A stretch of DNA of 64,000 bases, taken from Polyangia bacterium (GTDB lineage Bacteria > Myxococcota_A > Polyangia > Nannocystales > Nannocystaceae). Shown piece by piece: positions 1 to 7,737 of the stretch (position 1 is its first letter; each line of letters begins with the position of its first letter). Under the pieces are notes generated by a model. The model made no database searches. It saw only the letters and a list, made by a program, of their open reading frames with translations, and had not been told where the DNA came from. The position numbers and the translations under genes were made by a program. Location of the stretch: assembly GCA_030429545.1 (NCBI GenBank), contig JAUIFF010000017.1, forward strand, positions 62,001 to 126,000, in the 5' to 3' direction.

Positions 1-678
1 AGGCTTGTCTCGGAGCATGAGGGTGAGCTGTGTCATCCGCTGTGAGACGGTGATGGGCTCGAGCGTGACCTCGTGGCTCTTGTTGATCTTGGCCCGGTTG
101 AGCACCCGAGTGTAGGCCTCGGCCAGGCGAAACAACGACACCGGTGCAAGGCCCGGGTCGTAGTCGGGGACGGCAATCTCCGAACCGCGGGCAAACACGT
201 CGCGCCCCGACACCGGGCGCTCGTTGAGTTCGAGGCCCGCAGCACGGAAGCGTTCGTACTCCAAAAGCCGCCGAATCAGGGCCTCCCGAGGATCTTCGAC
301 CTCCTCCTCTTCAGACTCTTCTTCCTCGTCGGAGGGAGTCGGTGGCAGTAACTCTCGGCTTTTTAAAAATGCGAGGGTCGCCGCCATCACCAGGTAGTCG
401 CCGGCGATCTCGAGGTCCATGGCCCGCATAAAGCCGAGGTATTCGAGGTACTTTTCGGTGATAAAGGCGATCGGAATATCGAGGATGTCGAGTTCGTGCC
501 GCTTAACTAGATGTAACAGCAAGTCGAGTGGACCCTCGAACACATCGAGCGCGACCTGGTAGATCGAAAATCCGTCTTCGTCCTCACCGGCGACATCGGG
601 CTTGGTCGCGGTCAGCACGTCAGCAGTCGGTTCGACCGCGGCCCCGTCAGGCGCCTGCGTTGGCTCCTCGCTCGTCAC
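1..678 (-). CDS. scpA: Segregation and condensation protein A, C-terminus cut by window edge
   Basis: ScpA is the kleisin subunit that bridges SMC heads in the bacterial condensin (SMC-ScpA-ScpB) and helps compact and segregate the chromosome. After a low-complexity acidic leader of about 35 residues, the protein reads FSIYQVALDVFEGPLDLLLH, the hallmark kleisin N-terminus, followed by helices with HELDILDIPIAFITEKYLEYL. The frame stays open for 226 codons to base 1, so the C-terminal winged helix is missing only because the window ends. I chose the GTG at 678 because it is the first usable start before the acidic leader. The site-2 protease and xerD genes lie upstream on the same strand, a neighbourhood often seen for scpA. 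The identification is secure; the exact start is less so. Confidence 0.93.
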   Translation of the reverse strand, partial: MTSEEPTQAPDGAAVEPTADVLTATKPDVAGEDEDGFSIYQVALDVFEGPLDLLLHLVKRHELDILDIPIAFITEKYLEYLGFMRAMDLEIAGDYLVMAATLAFLKSRELLPPTPSDEEEESEEEEVEDPREALIRRLLEYERFRAAGLELNERPVSGRDVFARGSEIAVPDYDPGLAPVSLFRLAEAYTRVLNRAKINKSHEVTLEPITVSQRMTQLTLMLRDKP

Positions 679-741
679 CCGCGTCCCACCTCACCACAAT
701 GTGGCTTCCGTTCGCCGATTTTGTGCATGTGCACTCAAGTA

Positions 742-1479
742 CTAGGCCGTCATCAAGCTGGTGATGATCTCGAGCGACCACCGCATCGGTGGTCCGAAAA
801 TCAGGCCAATGAGATCCGGGAGGTTGACAAGCGCGGGCAGGAAGATCAGCGCCATCAAAATGGTCCCGCCGTGGCGCATGAGAAAGTCATCGACGTGCTG
901 CATGCTGGGGGGCAGCAGCCATGCCAGAATCTTGCCGCCGTCGAGTGGATGTAGGGGCAACAGGTTGAACAACATCAACACCACATTGAGCCGATAAAAC
1001 AGGCTCAAGATGTCCCAAAAACCATCTCCTGGCTGGACCACGCCACCGCGGGCGAGCAATACCCAGGCGATCCCAGTGACGATCGCCTGCAACAGGTTGG
1101 AAAATGGCCCGGCAAACGCCACCAGGGCGAGGCCGGCTCGCATGCTGATCTTGCGGGTGTAGTAACGCGGCTGGGTCGGGACCGGGCGGCCCCAACCAAA
1201 CAGCACGGGCAACTTGAAAATCCCAGCAATGATCGGCAGCGCCAACGTGCCAACCGGGTCGGCGTGGGAGGCCGGGTTGAGCGTCAATCGACCTTCTCGC
1301 GCCGGTGTCGGATCGCCGAGCTTGTCGGCCGAGTACGCATGGGCGAACTCGTGAATGCAGACCGAAATCAGCAGGCAAATGACAAAAATCGCGACTGTAC
1401 GCAGGTCGCTGGCCGTGAGGCTCAGCCCAGCGACGGCCGAGGCCTGGGCAATTTTTTCGACACCTTCACCGCGCCACAT
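742..1479 (-). CDS. Site-2 protease family (peptidase M50) membrane metalloprotease
   Basis: A predicted integral-membrane zinc protease of the M50/Rip1-like family, which cuts transmembrane substrates within the membrane. The sequence shows the zinc motif HEFAH (about residues 43-47 from this start) inside the first hydrophobic segment, a GRPVP segment, and a late NLLPLHPLDGG motif supplying the third zinc ligand (Asp). About 245 residues with 4-6 hydrophobic stretches matches the short form without a PDZ domain. Starts are ambiguous: TTG at 1530, ATG at 1491 and ATG at 1479 are all in frame. I prefer 1479 because AAGGATGG lies about 8 bases upstream. It sits between scpA and xerD on the same strand. 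The substrate is unknown. Confidence 0.88.
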   Translation of the reverse strand: MWRGEGVEKIAQASAVAGLSLTASDLRTVAIFVICLLISVCIHEFAHAYSADKLGDPTPAREGRLTLNPASHADPVGTLALPIIAGIFKLPVLFGWGRPVPTQPRYYTRKISMRAGLALVAFAGPFSNLLQAIVTGIAWVLLARGGVVQPGDGFWDILSLFYRLNVVLMLFNLLPLHPLDGGKILAWLLPPSMQHVDDFLMRHGGTILMALIFLPALVNLPDLIGLIFGPPMRWSLEIITSLMTA

Positions 1480-1557
1480 GCGCAAAACCATCCTTCGCAC
1501 TGGATTAGCAGGCGCAATTACTCGAGTCAACGAATCAGGAGGCCTTGGCCGCGGCGT

Positions 1558-2472
1558 TTACCCGCGGGGATGGTGCTGGTGATGCACTTGGCGAAGCCGG
1601 CGTTGACCGAGGTGGGTGTAGATCTGCGTTGTCGAGATGTCTGCGTGGCCCAGTAGGGTTTGTAACGAACGCAGGTCGGCCCCCCCTTCCAACAGGTGGG
1701 TGGCAAAGCTGTGGCGCAACTTGTGAGGAGAGATCGGCCGGGTGATCCCTGCCGCAACTGCGGTTTGCCGAAGTTTGAAAAACCATCCCTGCCGCGACAA
1801 CCGTCCGCCACGGTGGTTGAGAAAAACGCAGTCGGGAGCCCGACCCGGAGCCCGCGCAGCCAGCACCGGCCGGCCATGCTCGAGCCACATCAGGCAGGCC
1901 GCGACCGCACACGCGCCCAATGGCACCACGCGATGCTTCTCGCCCTTGCCCACCAACATCACCAGGCCCTGGTCGAGGTGCAGCCGGTCAAGCGTCAGGT
2001 CCATCGCCTCGGAAACCCGGCAACCGCTGGCGTACATCAACTCCAACAGGGCTGTATCGCGGATGCCGATCGGCGTGTCGAGGCCGGGCGCTGCAATCAA
2101 GGCCTCGATTTCGCTGCGCGACAGTAGCTCGGGCAGTTTGCGGGCGACCTTTGGCAGGGCAATGCCCTGGGTCGGATCGGTGGCGATCAGATGTTCGGTC
2201 CGGAGGTAGCGAAACAACCCGCGCACGGCCACCATCCGCCGGCTCTGTGTACGTACACTGACTCCGGCGTCGACGAGTGCGCGGACAAACCCAAGCAGGG
2301 TGCCGGTGTTGACCTGGCGCAGGTCGGTGACCCCCTGTTCGAGCAGGTAATCGGTGAGTCGGCGCAGGTCGGTGCCGTAGGCATTTAGTGTATTTGCACG
2401 TAAGCCACGCTCGACCTTGAGGTGGCCGAGGTACTCGTCGATCGCCTCATCGATAGCTGTCGCACCGGACAT
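1558..2472 (-). CDS. xerD: Tyrosine recombinase XerD
   Basis: A site-specific recombinase of the XerC/XerD family that resolves chromosome dimers at dif together with FtsK. At 304 residues it has the normal length: an N-terminal SAM-like core-binding domain (about 8-95) and a catalytic domain (about 115-300). All catalytic residues are visible: R152 in SGCRVSEAM, K176 in VGKGEKHRVVP, H250 and R253 in HKLRHSFATHL, H276 in LGHADISTT and the nucleophile Y285 in TQIYTHL. XerC and XerD are hard to tell apart from sequence alone; I favour XerD because it lies beside scpA. The gene holds two copies of the TGYANNTRCA palindrome (2248-2257 and 2389-2398), both forcing A-ending codons. Confidence 0.93.
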   Translation of the reverse strand: MSGATAIDEAIDEYLGHLKVERGLRANTLNAYGTDLRRLTDYLLEQGVTDLRQVNTGTLLGFVRALVDAGVSVRTQSRRMVAVRGLFRYLRTEHLIATDPTQGIALPKVARKLPELLSRSEIEALIAAPGLDTPIGIRDTALLELMYASGCRVSEAMDLTLDRLHLDQGLVMLVGKGEKHRVVPLGACAVAACLMWLEHGRPVLAARAPGRAPDCVFLNHRGGRLSRQGWFFKLRQTAVAAGITRPISPHKLRHSFATHLLEGGADLRSLQTLLGHADISTTQIYTHLGQRRLRQVHHQHHPRG

Positions 2473-2593
2473 CGTGGACCCCCCCGCAGCCTGAAGTGAA
2501 TCGCCGAGAAGTCAAATTTGTCGCCCGCAAGCAGGCCGACCTGTCCAATATCGAGAACTGGGCGCCGCCTACGGGCTCGCCAACGCCGATTGG

Positions 2594-2995
2594 CTAGGTG
2601 AGCGAGAGGCCCAAAATCTGCCGCACGATCTTGTGGACCAAGGGCGCCTGAATCGGCTTGGTGATATATGCATTTGCACCTAAATCGAGGGCCCGTTTGC
2701 GATCCTCGGCCGCGCCCTCGGTGGTGATGATGATGATCGGCGTCTCTTTGTAGGTCCGATCGGCGCGCAGGCGCTTGACCAACTTGAGGCCGTCCAAAAT
2801 CGGCATGTTGATGTCGGTCAAGATCAGGTGATAGCGCTGCTGTGCCAACTTGCGCAGGGCGTCGACACCGTCGTCGGCCTCGGTCACTTGCAGCTCACGC
2901 ACCCGCGACAGGGCAAACACGATCATCTTGCGCATCGGCGGGCTGTCTTCGACCACCAACACGTTGTACCGAGTATCTTTTGGTTGCTGCGTCAT
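2594..2995 (-). CDS. CheY-like single-domain response regulator
   Basis: A stand-alone receiver domain of 133 residues, the last gene of the chemosensory operon. It has the acidic pocket (VVEDS, E16-D17), the phospho-acceptor D61 in LTDINMPILDG, the switch Thr in IITTEG and the conserved K113 in YITKPI, so it should be phosphorylated by CheA in the operon and carry the output. Its start overlaps the upstream GAF gene stop by four bases (ATGA), indicating translational coupling. A palindrome copy (2669-2678) falls on the GANAYITK segment and changes GCC/AAC-type codons to GCA/AAT. Which downstream machinery it contacts (motor, GTPase or transcription) cannot be read from the sequence. Confidence 0.92.
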   Translation of the reverse strand: MTQQPKDTRYNVLVVEDSPPMRKMIVFALSRVRELQVTEADDGVDALRKLAQQRYHLILTDINMPILDGLKLVKRLRADRTYKETPIIIITTEGAAEDRKRALDLGANAYITKPIQAPLVHKIVRQILGLSLT

Positions 2996-3801
2996 GCGCC
3001 CACGAGTTGCTCTTCAACGGCCGAGCGGGTCAGTGGCGGAGCGTTGGAAAAAGCCCGTGCCCAGGCTGCATCCAAAGCGATCCCCGCGTGTTCCGAAATC
3101 ATGGCTAGCAAGCTGTAATCGTTATTTTCAAAGGATGTCTTTTGGGTCAGAAAACCCTCGAGACGGATAACCGACAGCAGCCGCTCACCACTTACAAGTG
3201 GTAGATACATCATCGCCTGGTCGTCGGTGTAGGCCGGGTCTCCACGACTCCAGGCCTTGGGACGGACAAACATTTTTTCGAGGGAACCACCGGGCAATCC
3301 GATCTCTTCGACAGCCTCGACATCGCCCCCCTCGCGAACCACCGGAAACAACACCTTGCGTTCCTCGTCGACGACGAACACGGTGAACTCGCCAAGGCCG
3401 ACAAAGTTGAGGAGGATTTCGGTGGCGGTGCGGATGACCTCGAACGGTTCTTTGTTGGCGTGGAACTGCAGGCAGGCCACGTACATCGCCGCGAGGTGAT
3501 AGTTCTCGGTCTCTAGCTCTTCGATCCGGGCATTGAGCAGGGGGTAGCCGGCATCCTCACCACGCCCTTTGATCTCTGACTCGAGTTCGGCGACCCGTTG
3601 CATGAGGTGCTCAACAACACTTGCGGGTGCAATTTCTGGAGCCGAGTCGCTGGCCGGTGCGGCTGCATTGAGCTCGCGGCGCAGTCGTTCGTTTTCGAGG
3701 ATCAACTGGCGAACAAAGATTTCGCCACTACCAAAGAACTCCTGCAAAAACGCCTCAGTCTTGTTCTGGAGGTTTTTTTGGCCCGAGTCCTTCACGCCCA
3801 T
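2992..3801 (-). CDS. Coiled-coil and GAF domain protein of the chemosensory operon
   Basis: A 269-residue soluble protein. Residues about 10-100 are charged and helical with a Glu/Arg-rich coiled-coil pattern (LILENERLRREL, then LMQRVAELESEIKG and ARIEELETENYH). Residues about 105-250 resemble a GAF domain, with FEVIRTATEILLNFVGLGEFTVFVVDEE, a central sheet and a C-terminal LLAMISEHAGIALDAAWARA helix. GAF domains bind small ligands or mediate dimerisation. With no chemoreceptor in the operon, this protein is a candidate cytoplasmic input or scaffold, which is inference. A clear AGAGGAGC ribosome-binding site precedes the ATG at 3801, and its stop overlaps the CheY-like gene. No catalytic domain is visible. 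Confidence 0.8.
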   Translation of the reverse strand: MGVKDSGQKNLQNKTEAFLQEFFGSGEIFVRQLILENERLRRELNAAAPASDSAPEIAPASVVEHLMQRVAELESEIKGRGEDAGYPLLNARIEELETENYHLAAMYVACLQFHANKEPFEVIRTATEILLNFVGLGEFTVFVVDEERKVLFPVVREGGDVEAVEEIGLPGGSLEKMFVRPKAWSRGDPAYTDDQAMMYLPLVSGERLLSVIRLEGFLTQKTSFENNDYSLLAMISEHAGIALDAAWARAFSNAPPLTRSAVEEQLVGA

Positions 3802-3840
3802 CGCTCCTCTACCATATCACACCAACACGTTTGCAACGCC

Positions 3841-5058
3841 CTACTTCTTTTCGCTTGGGGCACGCAGTCGCGCGGCAAACCTCGCAATCGCATCGGGCAG
3901 TGCTTCGATGCTGAGGACCTCATCTGCGACACCGGCATCGACCACCGACTTGGGCATCCCCGGCATCACCGCGCTTGCCGGATTCTCGGCGAGCACCACA
4001 GCTCCGCGACGCGCTGCGTAGACCGCTCCCTCGCGACCGTCCGACCCCATGCCGGTCAACACCACGGTGCACAATCGCGAGCCATAGATGTCGGCCGCAG
4101 ACCGGAACAGCGCGTCGCCGGACGGGGTGATCTTGGCCATCTCCCCCGGGCCTGGTGCCTCGGGCGGTTTGACGTTGATAGCGACGGTCTTGTCCTTGCG
4201 CCGACGAACCACGAGGTTGGCCGCCCCGGGGGCGACATATACACGACCGGAGTACACAGTCTGCTCATCCTCGGCCTCCACCACCGACATCGAACTGAGT
4301 TTGTCCAACCTACCGGCAAATGCTCGCGTAAACCGCGCAGGCATGTGTTGGGCAAGCAAAATTGCGATGGGAAGATCGCTGGCGAGCTCACCGAGCAGCT
4401 GTTGGATCGCAGGTGGCCCACCCGTCGAAGCCGCGATTGCGACCACCCCCCACGGAGGCTCGCCCACGGGCTCCGCTTCGGTCGGCGGATCGGGCGTGGG
4501 TGTCGCGGCGACACGGGCCAAAACTTCCTCGATCGGGCCGTCGGGGATCGCTACGACTTCGCGGGTCCTTCGCGCATCCCGTTGTAGTCGCAACGACTGT
4601 GCACGCAGTTGCAGGCGGACCGCATGTAGACGACTGACAACTCGGATTTTTCGCACGAGTTCGGCTTGGATCTCGCGCAGCTCGGGCCCGATGTGGCGCG
4701 TGGGTTTGGCCAGGAAATCCATGGCCCCAAGCTCGAGCGCGCGAAACACATTTTCGCGTTGCGAGTGACCCGAAATCACGATCACCGGCATCGGTCGACG
4801 CGACATCAGCAACCGCAAAAACGAGAAGCCGTCCATCTCGGGCATCTCTAGGTCGAGGGTGATGACATCGGGCTCCAAGTCAAACGCGAGCTGCAGGGCC
4901 TCACGCCCGTCCGCCGCTCGCCCGACCACCTCAACCCCGCCATCGGACTCGAGCATCGAGGTGATCGTTTGGCGGTTGTAGGCCGAGTCGTCAACCACGA
5001 GCACTCGTAGGCGGCTTTTGCCGTTGCGGTGGCGACGAAGTGTGGACAGCAGGCTCAT
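3841..5058 (-). CDS. cheB: Protein-glutamate methylesterase CheB
   Basis: CheB removes methyl groups from (or deamidates) glutamyl sites on chemoreceptors. It shows an N-terminal receiver domain (about 15-135) with D23-D24 and the phospho-acceptor D69 in ITLDLEMPEMDG, a long charged linker (about 140-200), and the methylesterase domain (about 203-395) with the catalytic triad S211 (AASTGGP), H238 (LAQHMP) and D340 (GMGSDG). The TPSGDALFRSAA segment is also typical. At 405 residues it is slightly longer than usual because of the linker. A palindrome copy lies just upstream (5065-5074), between cheB and cheR. Its presence with CheR implies a methylated receptor encoded elsewhere. Confidence 0.94.
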   Translation of the reverse strand: MSLLSTLRRHRNGKSRLRVLVVDDSAYNRQTITSMLESDGGVEVVGRAADGREALQLAFDLEPDVITLDLEMPEMDGFSFLRLLMSRRPMPVIVISGHSQRENVFRALELGAMDFLAKPTRHIGPELREIQAELVRKIRVVSRLHAVRLQLRAQSLRLQRDARRTREVVAIPDGPIEEVLARVAATPTPDPPTEAEPVGEPPWGVVAIAASTGGPPAIQQLLGELASDLPIAILLAQHMPARFTRAFAGRLDKLSSMSVVEAEDEQTVYSGRVYVAPGAANLVVRRRKDKTVAINVKPPEAPGPGEMAKITPSGDALFRSAADIYGSRLCTVVLTGMGSDGREGAVYAARRGAVVLAENPASAVMPGMPKSVVDAGVADEVLSIEALPDAIARFAARLRAPSEKK

Positions 5059-5075
5059 GATGTTTGTAGATACAG

Positions 5076-5936
5076 CTAAACGAGGGGACGCCGGTAGACC
5101 AGATCTTTTTCGAGGTGTACGTGCTCAAATCGGGTGGCGGTGCTCAACAAACTTTCGGAGTGACCGAGCAGCAAATAGCCACCTGGGGCCAGCCTATCGT
5201 AAAACGACTCGATAATTTGGTTGCGCGCCGACCCCGACAGGTACATCAGGACGTTGCGACAAAAGATTGCGTCGACCGGTCCTACAGAGCCGTACTGTGC
5301 CGCACGAATGAGGTTGAGCTGACGAAACGAACACAACCTCCGGATCGCACCACACACCCGTGTACCATCTGGCACTTCCTCAAAGTAACGCCGTCTCAAG
5401 TCGGCCCGCGTGGTGCGAAAACTCGATGGCCCGTACACGCCGGCCCGCGCCTGGCCCAACACCTTGCGACTGAGATCGGTGCCGATAACCCGCACATTCC
5501 AGTCGTCGAGCTGTGGTTGCTCGCGGACCAGCATCGCGATTGTGTAGGCCTCCTCGCCGGTCGAACACCCGGCACTCCAAAACGCCAACGATCGGCGGGC
5601 CGAAAGCCGGTCGACCAGCGACGGCAGTACCTGGTTGCAAAACCCGTCGAGCTGGAATTGTTCGCGAAAAAAATAGGTCTCGTGGGTCGTGATGCGCTCG
5701 ACGAACTCGTCGAGTTCCTCGTCGCCCCCCGGGTCAAAGCGCAACAGGTGGTAGTAGTCCAAAAAACACTTGAGCCCCAACTCGCGTAGCCGCGGCCCGA
5801 GCCTGCGCTCCAAGAAAAACCCGTCGTTGACTCCGGTCGAAAGACCGCAGTGATCGTGCACAAGCTCTTGCAGGAGGCGGACTTCTTCGTCGGTGATCCG
5901 AACCCGACCGGACTCGCCCACTTGCCGGCCGCTCAC
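5076..5936 (-). CDS. cheR: Chemotaxis protein methyltransferase CheR
   Basis: CheR transfers methyl groups from S-adenosylmethionine to receptor glutamates. The 286-residue protein has the N-terminal helical domain (RITDEEVRLLQELVHDHCGL), the TTHETYFFRE segment and the SAM-binding motif FWSAGCSTGEEAYTIAML (about residue 115), then DAIFCRNVLMYLS and GGYLLLGHSESL. A long upstream reading frame exists, but I place the start at GTG 5936: it follows AGGAG and overlaps the preceding gene's stop as GTGA, like its neighbours. No TPR extension is present. It acts opposite CheB in adaptation. Confidence 0.93.
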   Translation of the reverse strand: MSGRQVGESGRVRITDEEVRLLQELVHDHCGLSTGVNDGFFLERRLGPRLRELGLKCFLDYYHLLRFDPGGDEELDEFVERITTHETYFFREQFQLDGFCNQVLPSLVDRLSARRSLAFWSAGCSTGEEAYTIAMLVREQPQLDDWNVRVIGTDLSRKVLGQARAGVYGPSSFRTTRADLRRRYFEEVPDGTRVCGAIRRLCSFRQLNLIRAAQYGSVGPVDAIFCRNVLMYLSGSARNQIIESFYDRLAPGGYLLLGHSESLLSTATRFEHVHLEKDLVYRRPLV

Positions 5937-6673
5937 CCCCGCTCCTGTGAAGCGAGTCCAAACCCGGCCATCAACCGCGTGAAGGCGAGATCGACGGCGC
6001 CACTTCCCTGGTCGCCAACAGCCTGCGCATGTCGCATCTGGGCCTCGCGCAGGTCGCCCTCGAGCCCGAGTCGAGCCTGTTCGATCGAGTTGGCGTTGAG
6101 CACCCGATCGGCGTTGCTCAACACCAGGTCGGCGACCAGCAGGTCGGCAATGCGTTCGGGCGCGGCGGGAGCAGCATCTTCGGACACATCGTCCTCGAGC
6201 ATCGACCACATCACAGCCTCCGATTGGGCCTCGCCGGGTGGCCCCAGCAGGTCCGAACCCAGCAACCGCCACAACTTGCCGGGCAGTTGCTCACCGAGGC
6301 GATAGATCTCGACATAGTCGTCGGCACCGTACAGCCGCGAGGGCCGGCGTTTGTAGCTCGAACGTCGAAAAACCGTGGCCACCAGGACCACTGCAGTCAC
6401 CGGCGGCGTGAGCCCGGTCTTTGCAAGTGCACACAACTCGTAGCTCGGAGTCCCGGGCATCGCCACATCGAGCACAAGCCCGTCGAACGTTTCGCCGCGG
6501 AGCAGTTGTTCGACCTCGTCGCCGTCGGTCGCACAGGCGACATCAAACCCGTAGATCGTCAGGACCCGACGGACCGCCTCACCAATTCCCGAGCGTTCGT
6601 GGGCGACCAACACCCGCGGGCGCCGTTGCCTGGTCAACAGGACAGATGGTTCCGAATGCGGTTTTGTGTTCAT
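5933..6673 (-). CDS. Degenerate receiver-domain protein with helical C-terminus
   Basis: About 246 residues. The N-terminal half (about 18-135) has a receiver fold pattern: RPRVLVAHE, a helix, DVACATDGDEVEQLL, then GLVLDVAMPG with the expected phospho-acceptor Asp. Two conserved features are altered: the acidic pair after strand 1 reads HE rather than DD, and the region after GADDY reads VEIYRLGEQLP, with no Lys-Pro. The C-terminal half (about 140-245) is helical, with ADLLVADLVLSNADRVLNANSIEQARLGLEGDLREAQ, and has no recognised domain. The gene follows cheW directly (stop, then GTG-ATG) and overlaps cheR. A non-canonical signalling or scaffold receiver is likely; the partner is unknown. Confidence 0.78.
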   Translation of the reverse strand: MNTKPHSEPSVLLTRQRRPRVLVAHERSGIGEAVRRVLTIYGFDVACATDGDEVEQLLRGETFDGLVLDVAMPGTPSYELCALAKTGLTPPVTAVVLVATVFRRSSYKRRPSRLYGADDYVEIYRLGEQLPGKLWRLLGSDLLGPPGEAQSEAVMWSMLEDDVSEDAAPAAPERIADLLVADLVLSNADRVLNANSIEQARLGLEGDLREAQMRHAQAVGDQGSGAVDLAFTRLMAGFGLASQERG

Positions 6674-6676
6674 CAC

Positions 6677-7174
6677 TCACTTCCCCCCGGACGCCATGAG
6701 CAGCGCTTCGAGGTTGAGTAGGAACACCATGTCATCACCGACCCGACAGACCCCACTAAACATGTCCTCTGTTGCCATTGTATGCGAAGCCGGGCGCAAC
6801 ATCGACGGTGCGGGTCGCACCGCTGTTGGCGCAACCCGCAATTCTCCGAGCACACGATCGACCTTGAGCCCCGCGATTCGCCCGCTCACGCTGACGATGA
6901 TCAGCTTGTTGAGACGCTCGAGTTCGGGATCGATCGTGGTGCCAAACCGCCGCCGAAGGTCGACAACCGGGATCACAACACCGCGCAGCGCGATCACACC
7001 TTCAACGATATCCGGGGCATGGGGCACCGGACGCACCGGATACGGTCGGGCCTGGATGACCTCTTTGATCCGCATGATCTCGATCCCGTAGAGCCCGGTG
7101 CCGACATAAAAGCCCGCGAGCTTGAGCGCCTCGTCGCTGTCGGAATGAAAGGTGCTGTGGTCGGCTGTAGTCAC
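6677..7174 (-). CDS. cheW: CheW-like coupling protein (second of two)
   Basis: A CheW-domain adaptor of 165 residues that links CheA to receptors. Visible landmarks are LAGFYVGTGLYGIEIMRIKEVI, the VEGVIALRGVVIPVVDLRRRFG strand pair, and GLKVDRVLGELRV, ending with VFLLNLEALL. The start is GTG at 7174, overlapping the upstream cheW stop as GTGA and preceded by GAGGGGGGC. It differs enough from the neighbouring cheW that the two probably have distinct partners or positions in the array. The insertion between RVLGELRV and the last strand (MLRPASHTMATEDMF) is a little longer than in minimal CheW proteins. Confidence 0.9.
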   Translation of the reverse strand: MTTADHSTFHSDSDEALKLAGFYVGTGLYGIEIMRIKEVIQARPYPVRPVPHAPDIVEGVIALRGVVIPVVDLRRRFGTTIDPELERLNKLIIVSVSGRIAGLKVDRVLGELRVAPTAVRPAPSMLRPASHTMATEDMFSGVCRVGDDMVFLLNLEALLMASGGK

Positions 7175-7737
7175 AACGCGCCCCCCTCGTCTACTCGCCC
7201 GCCGACAACAAAATCTCGCGGATCCAAAACTTCGCTGAGATCGAGCACGATCACGATCTGGTCGTTATGGCGCCCGAGCCCGCGGATGTAATCGGCCCGC
7301 GCACCGGAGATACCACCGGGCCGTTCCTCCATGCTCTCGGGTGGGATCCGCACAACATCGCGGACTTCGTCGACCACCAAACCATAGGGCTCGTCGTTGT
7401 GTTGCACGATCAACACCCGCGCCATTCGCCCGCGCTCGCAGGTGCCCAGGCGCAGGCGGGTGGCGAGGTCGATCACCGGCATCACCCGTCCGCGGACATT
7501 GCCAATGCCGATCAAAAAGTCGGCGGTCCGCGGAACATGTGTAGTATCAAATAATTTACTGATCTCCTCGATCTCATGAATCGAGATGGCGTAGAGCTCG
7601 TTGGCCACGCGAAACGCCACATACTGGCGCAGGTCCTGGCGAACCTCGCGTTTGTAGCCGTGCTCATAGTCCTCGTCGGTGGCCACAGACTCACCGCTGC
7701 GCAGCAACGCCTGCCACAGGTCTTCTTGCTCAGCCAC
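7171..7737 (-). CDS. cheW: CheW-like coupling protein (first of two)
   Basis: A CheW-domain adaptor of 188 residues. A charged, helical N-terminal extension (about 1-45, with YEHGYKREVRQDLRQY) precedes the CheW fold: YVAFRVANELYAISIHEIEEI, IGIGNVRGRVMPVIDLATRL, PYGLVVDEVRDVV and QIVIVLDLSEVL. I chose GTG at 7737, which overlaps the cheA stop by eight bases and lies behind a GGGGGGG run, rather than a TTG five codons upstream. Having two different CheW proteins in one operon suggests a mixed receptor-kinase array. Confidence 0.9.
   Translation of the reverse strand: MAEQEDLWQALLRSGESVATDEDYEHGYKREVRQDLRQYVAFRVANELYAISIHEIEEISKLFDTTHVPRTADFLIGIGNVRGRVMPVIDLATRLRLGTCERGRMARVLIVQHNDEPYGLVVDEVRDVVRIPPESMEERPGGISGARADYIRGLGRHNDQIVIVLDLSEVLDPRDFVVGGRVDEGGAL

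Noticed and set aside
5937..6272. Upstream extension of cheR
   Set aside because: It overlaps the preceding gene in another frame and lacks CheR similarity; GTG 5936 has a ribosome-binding site and the usual overlap.
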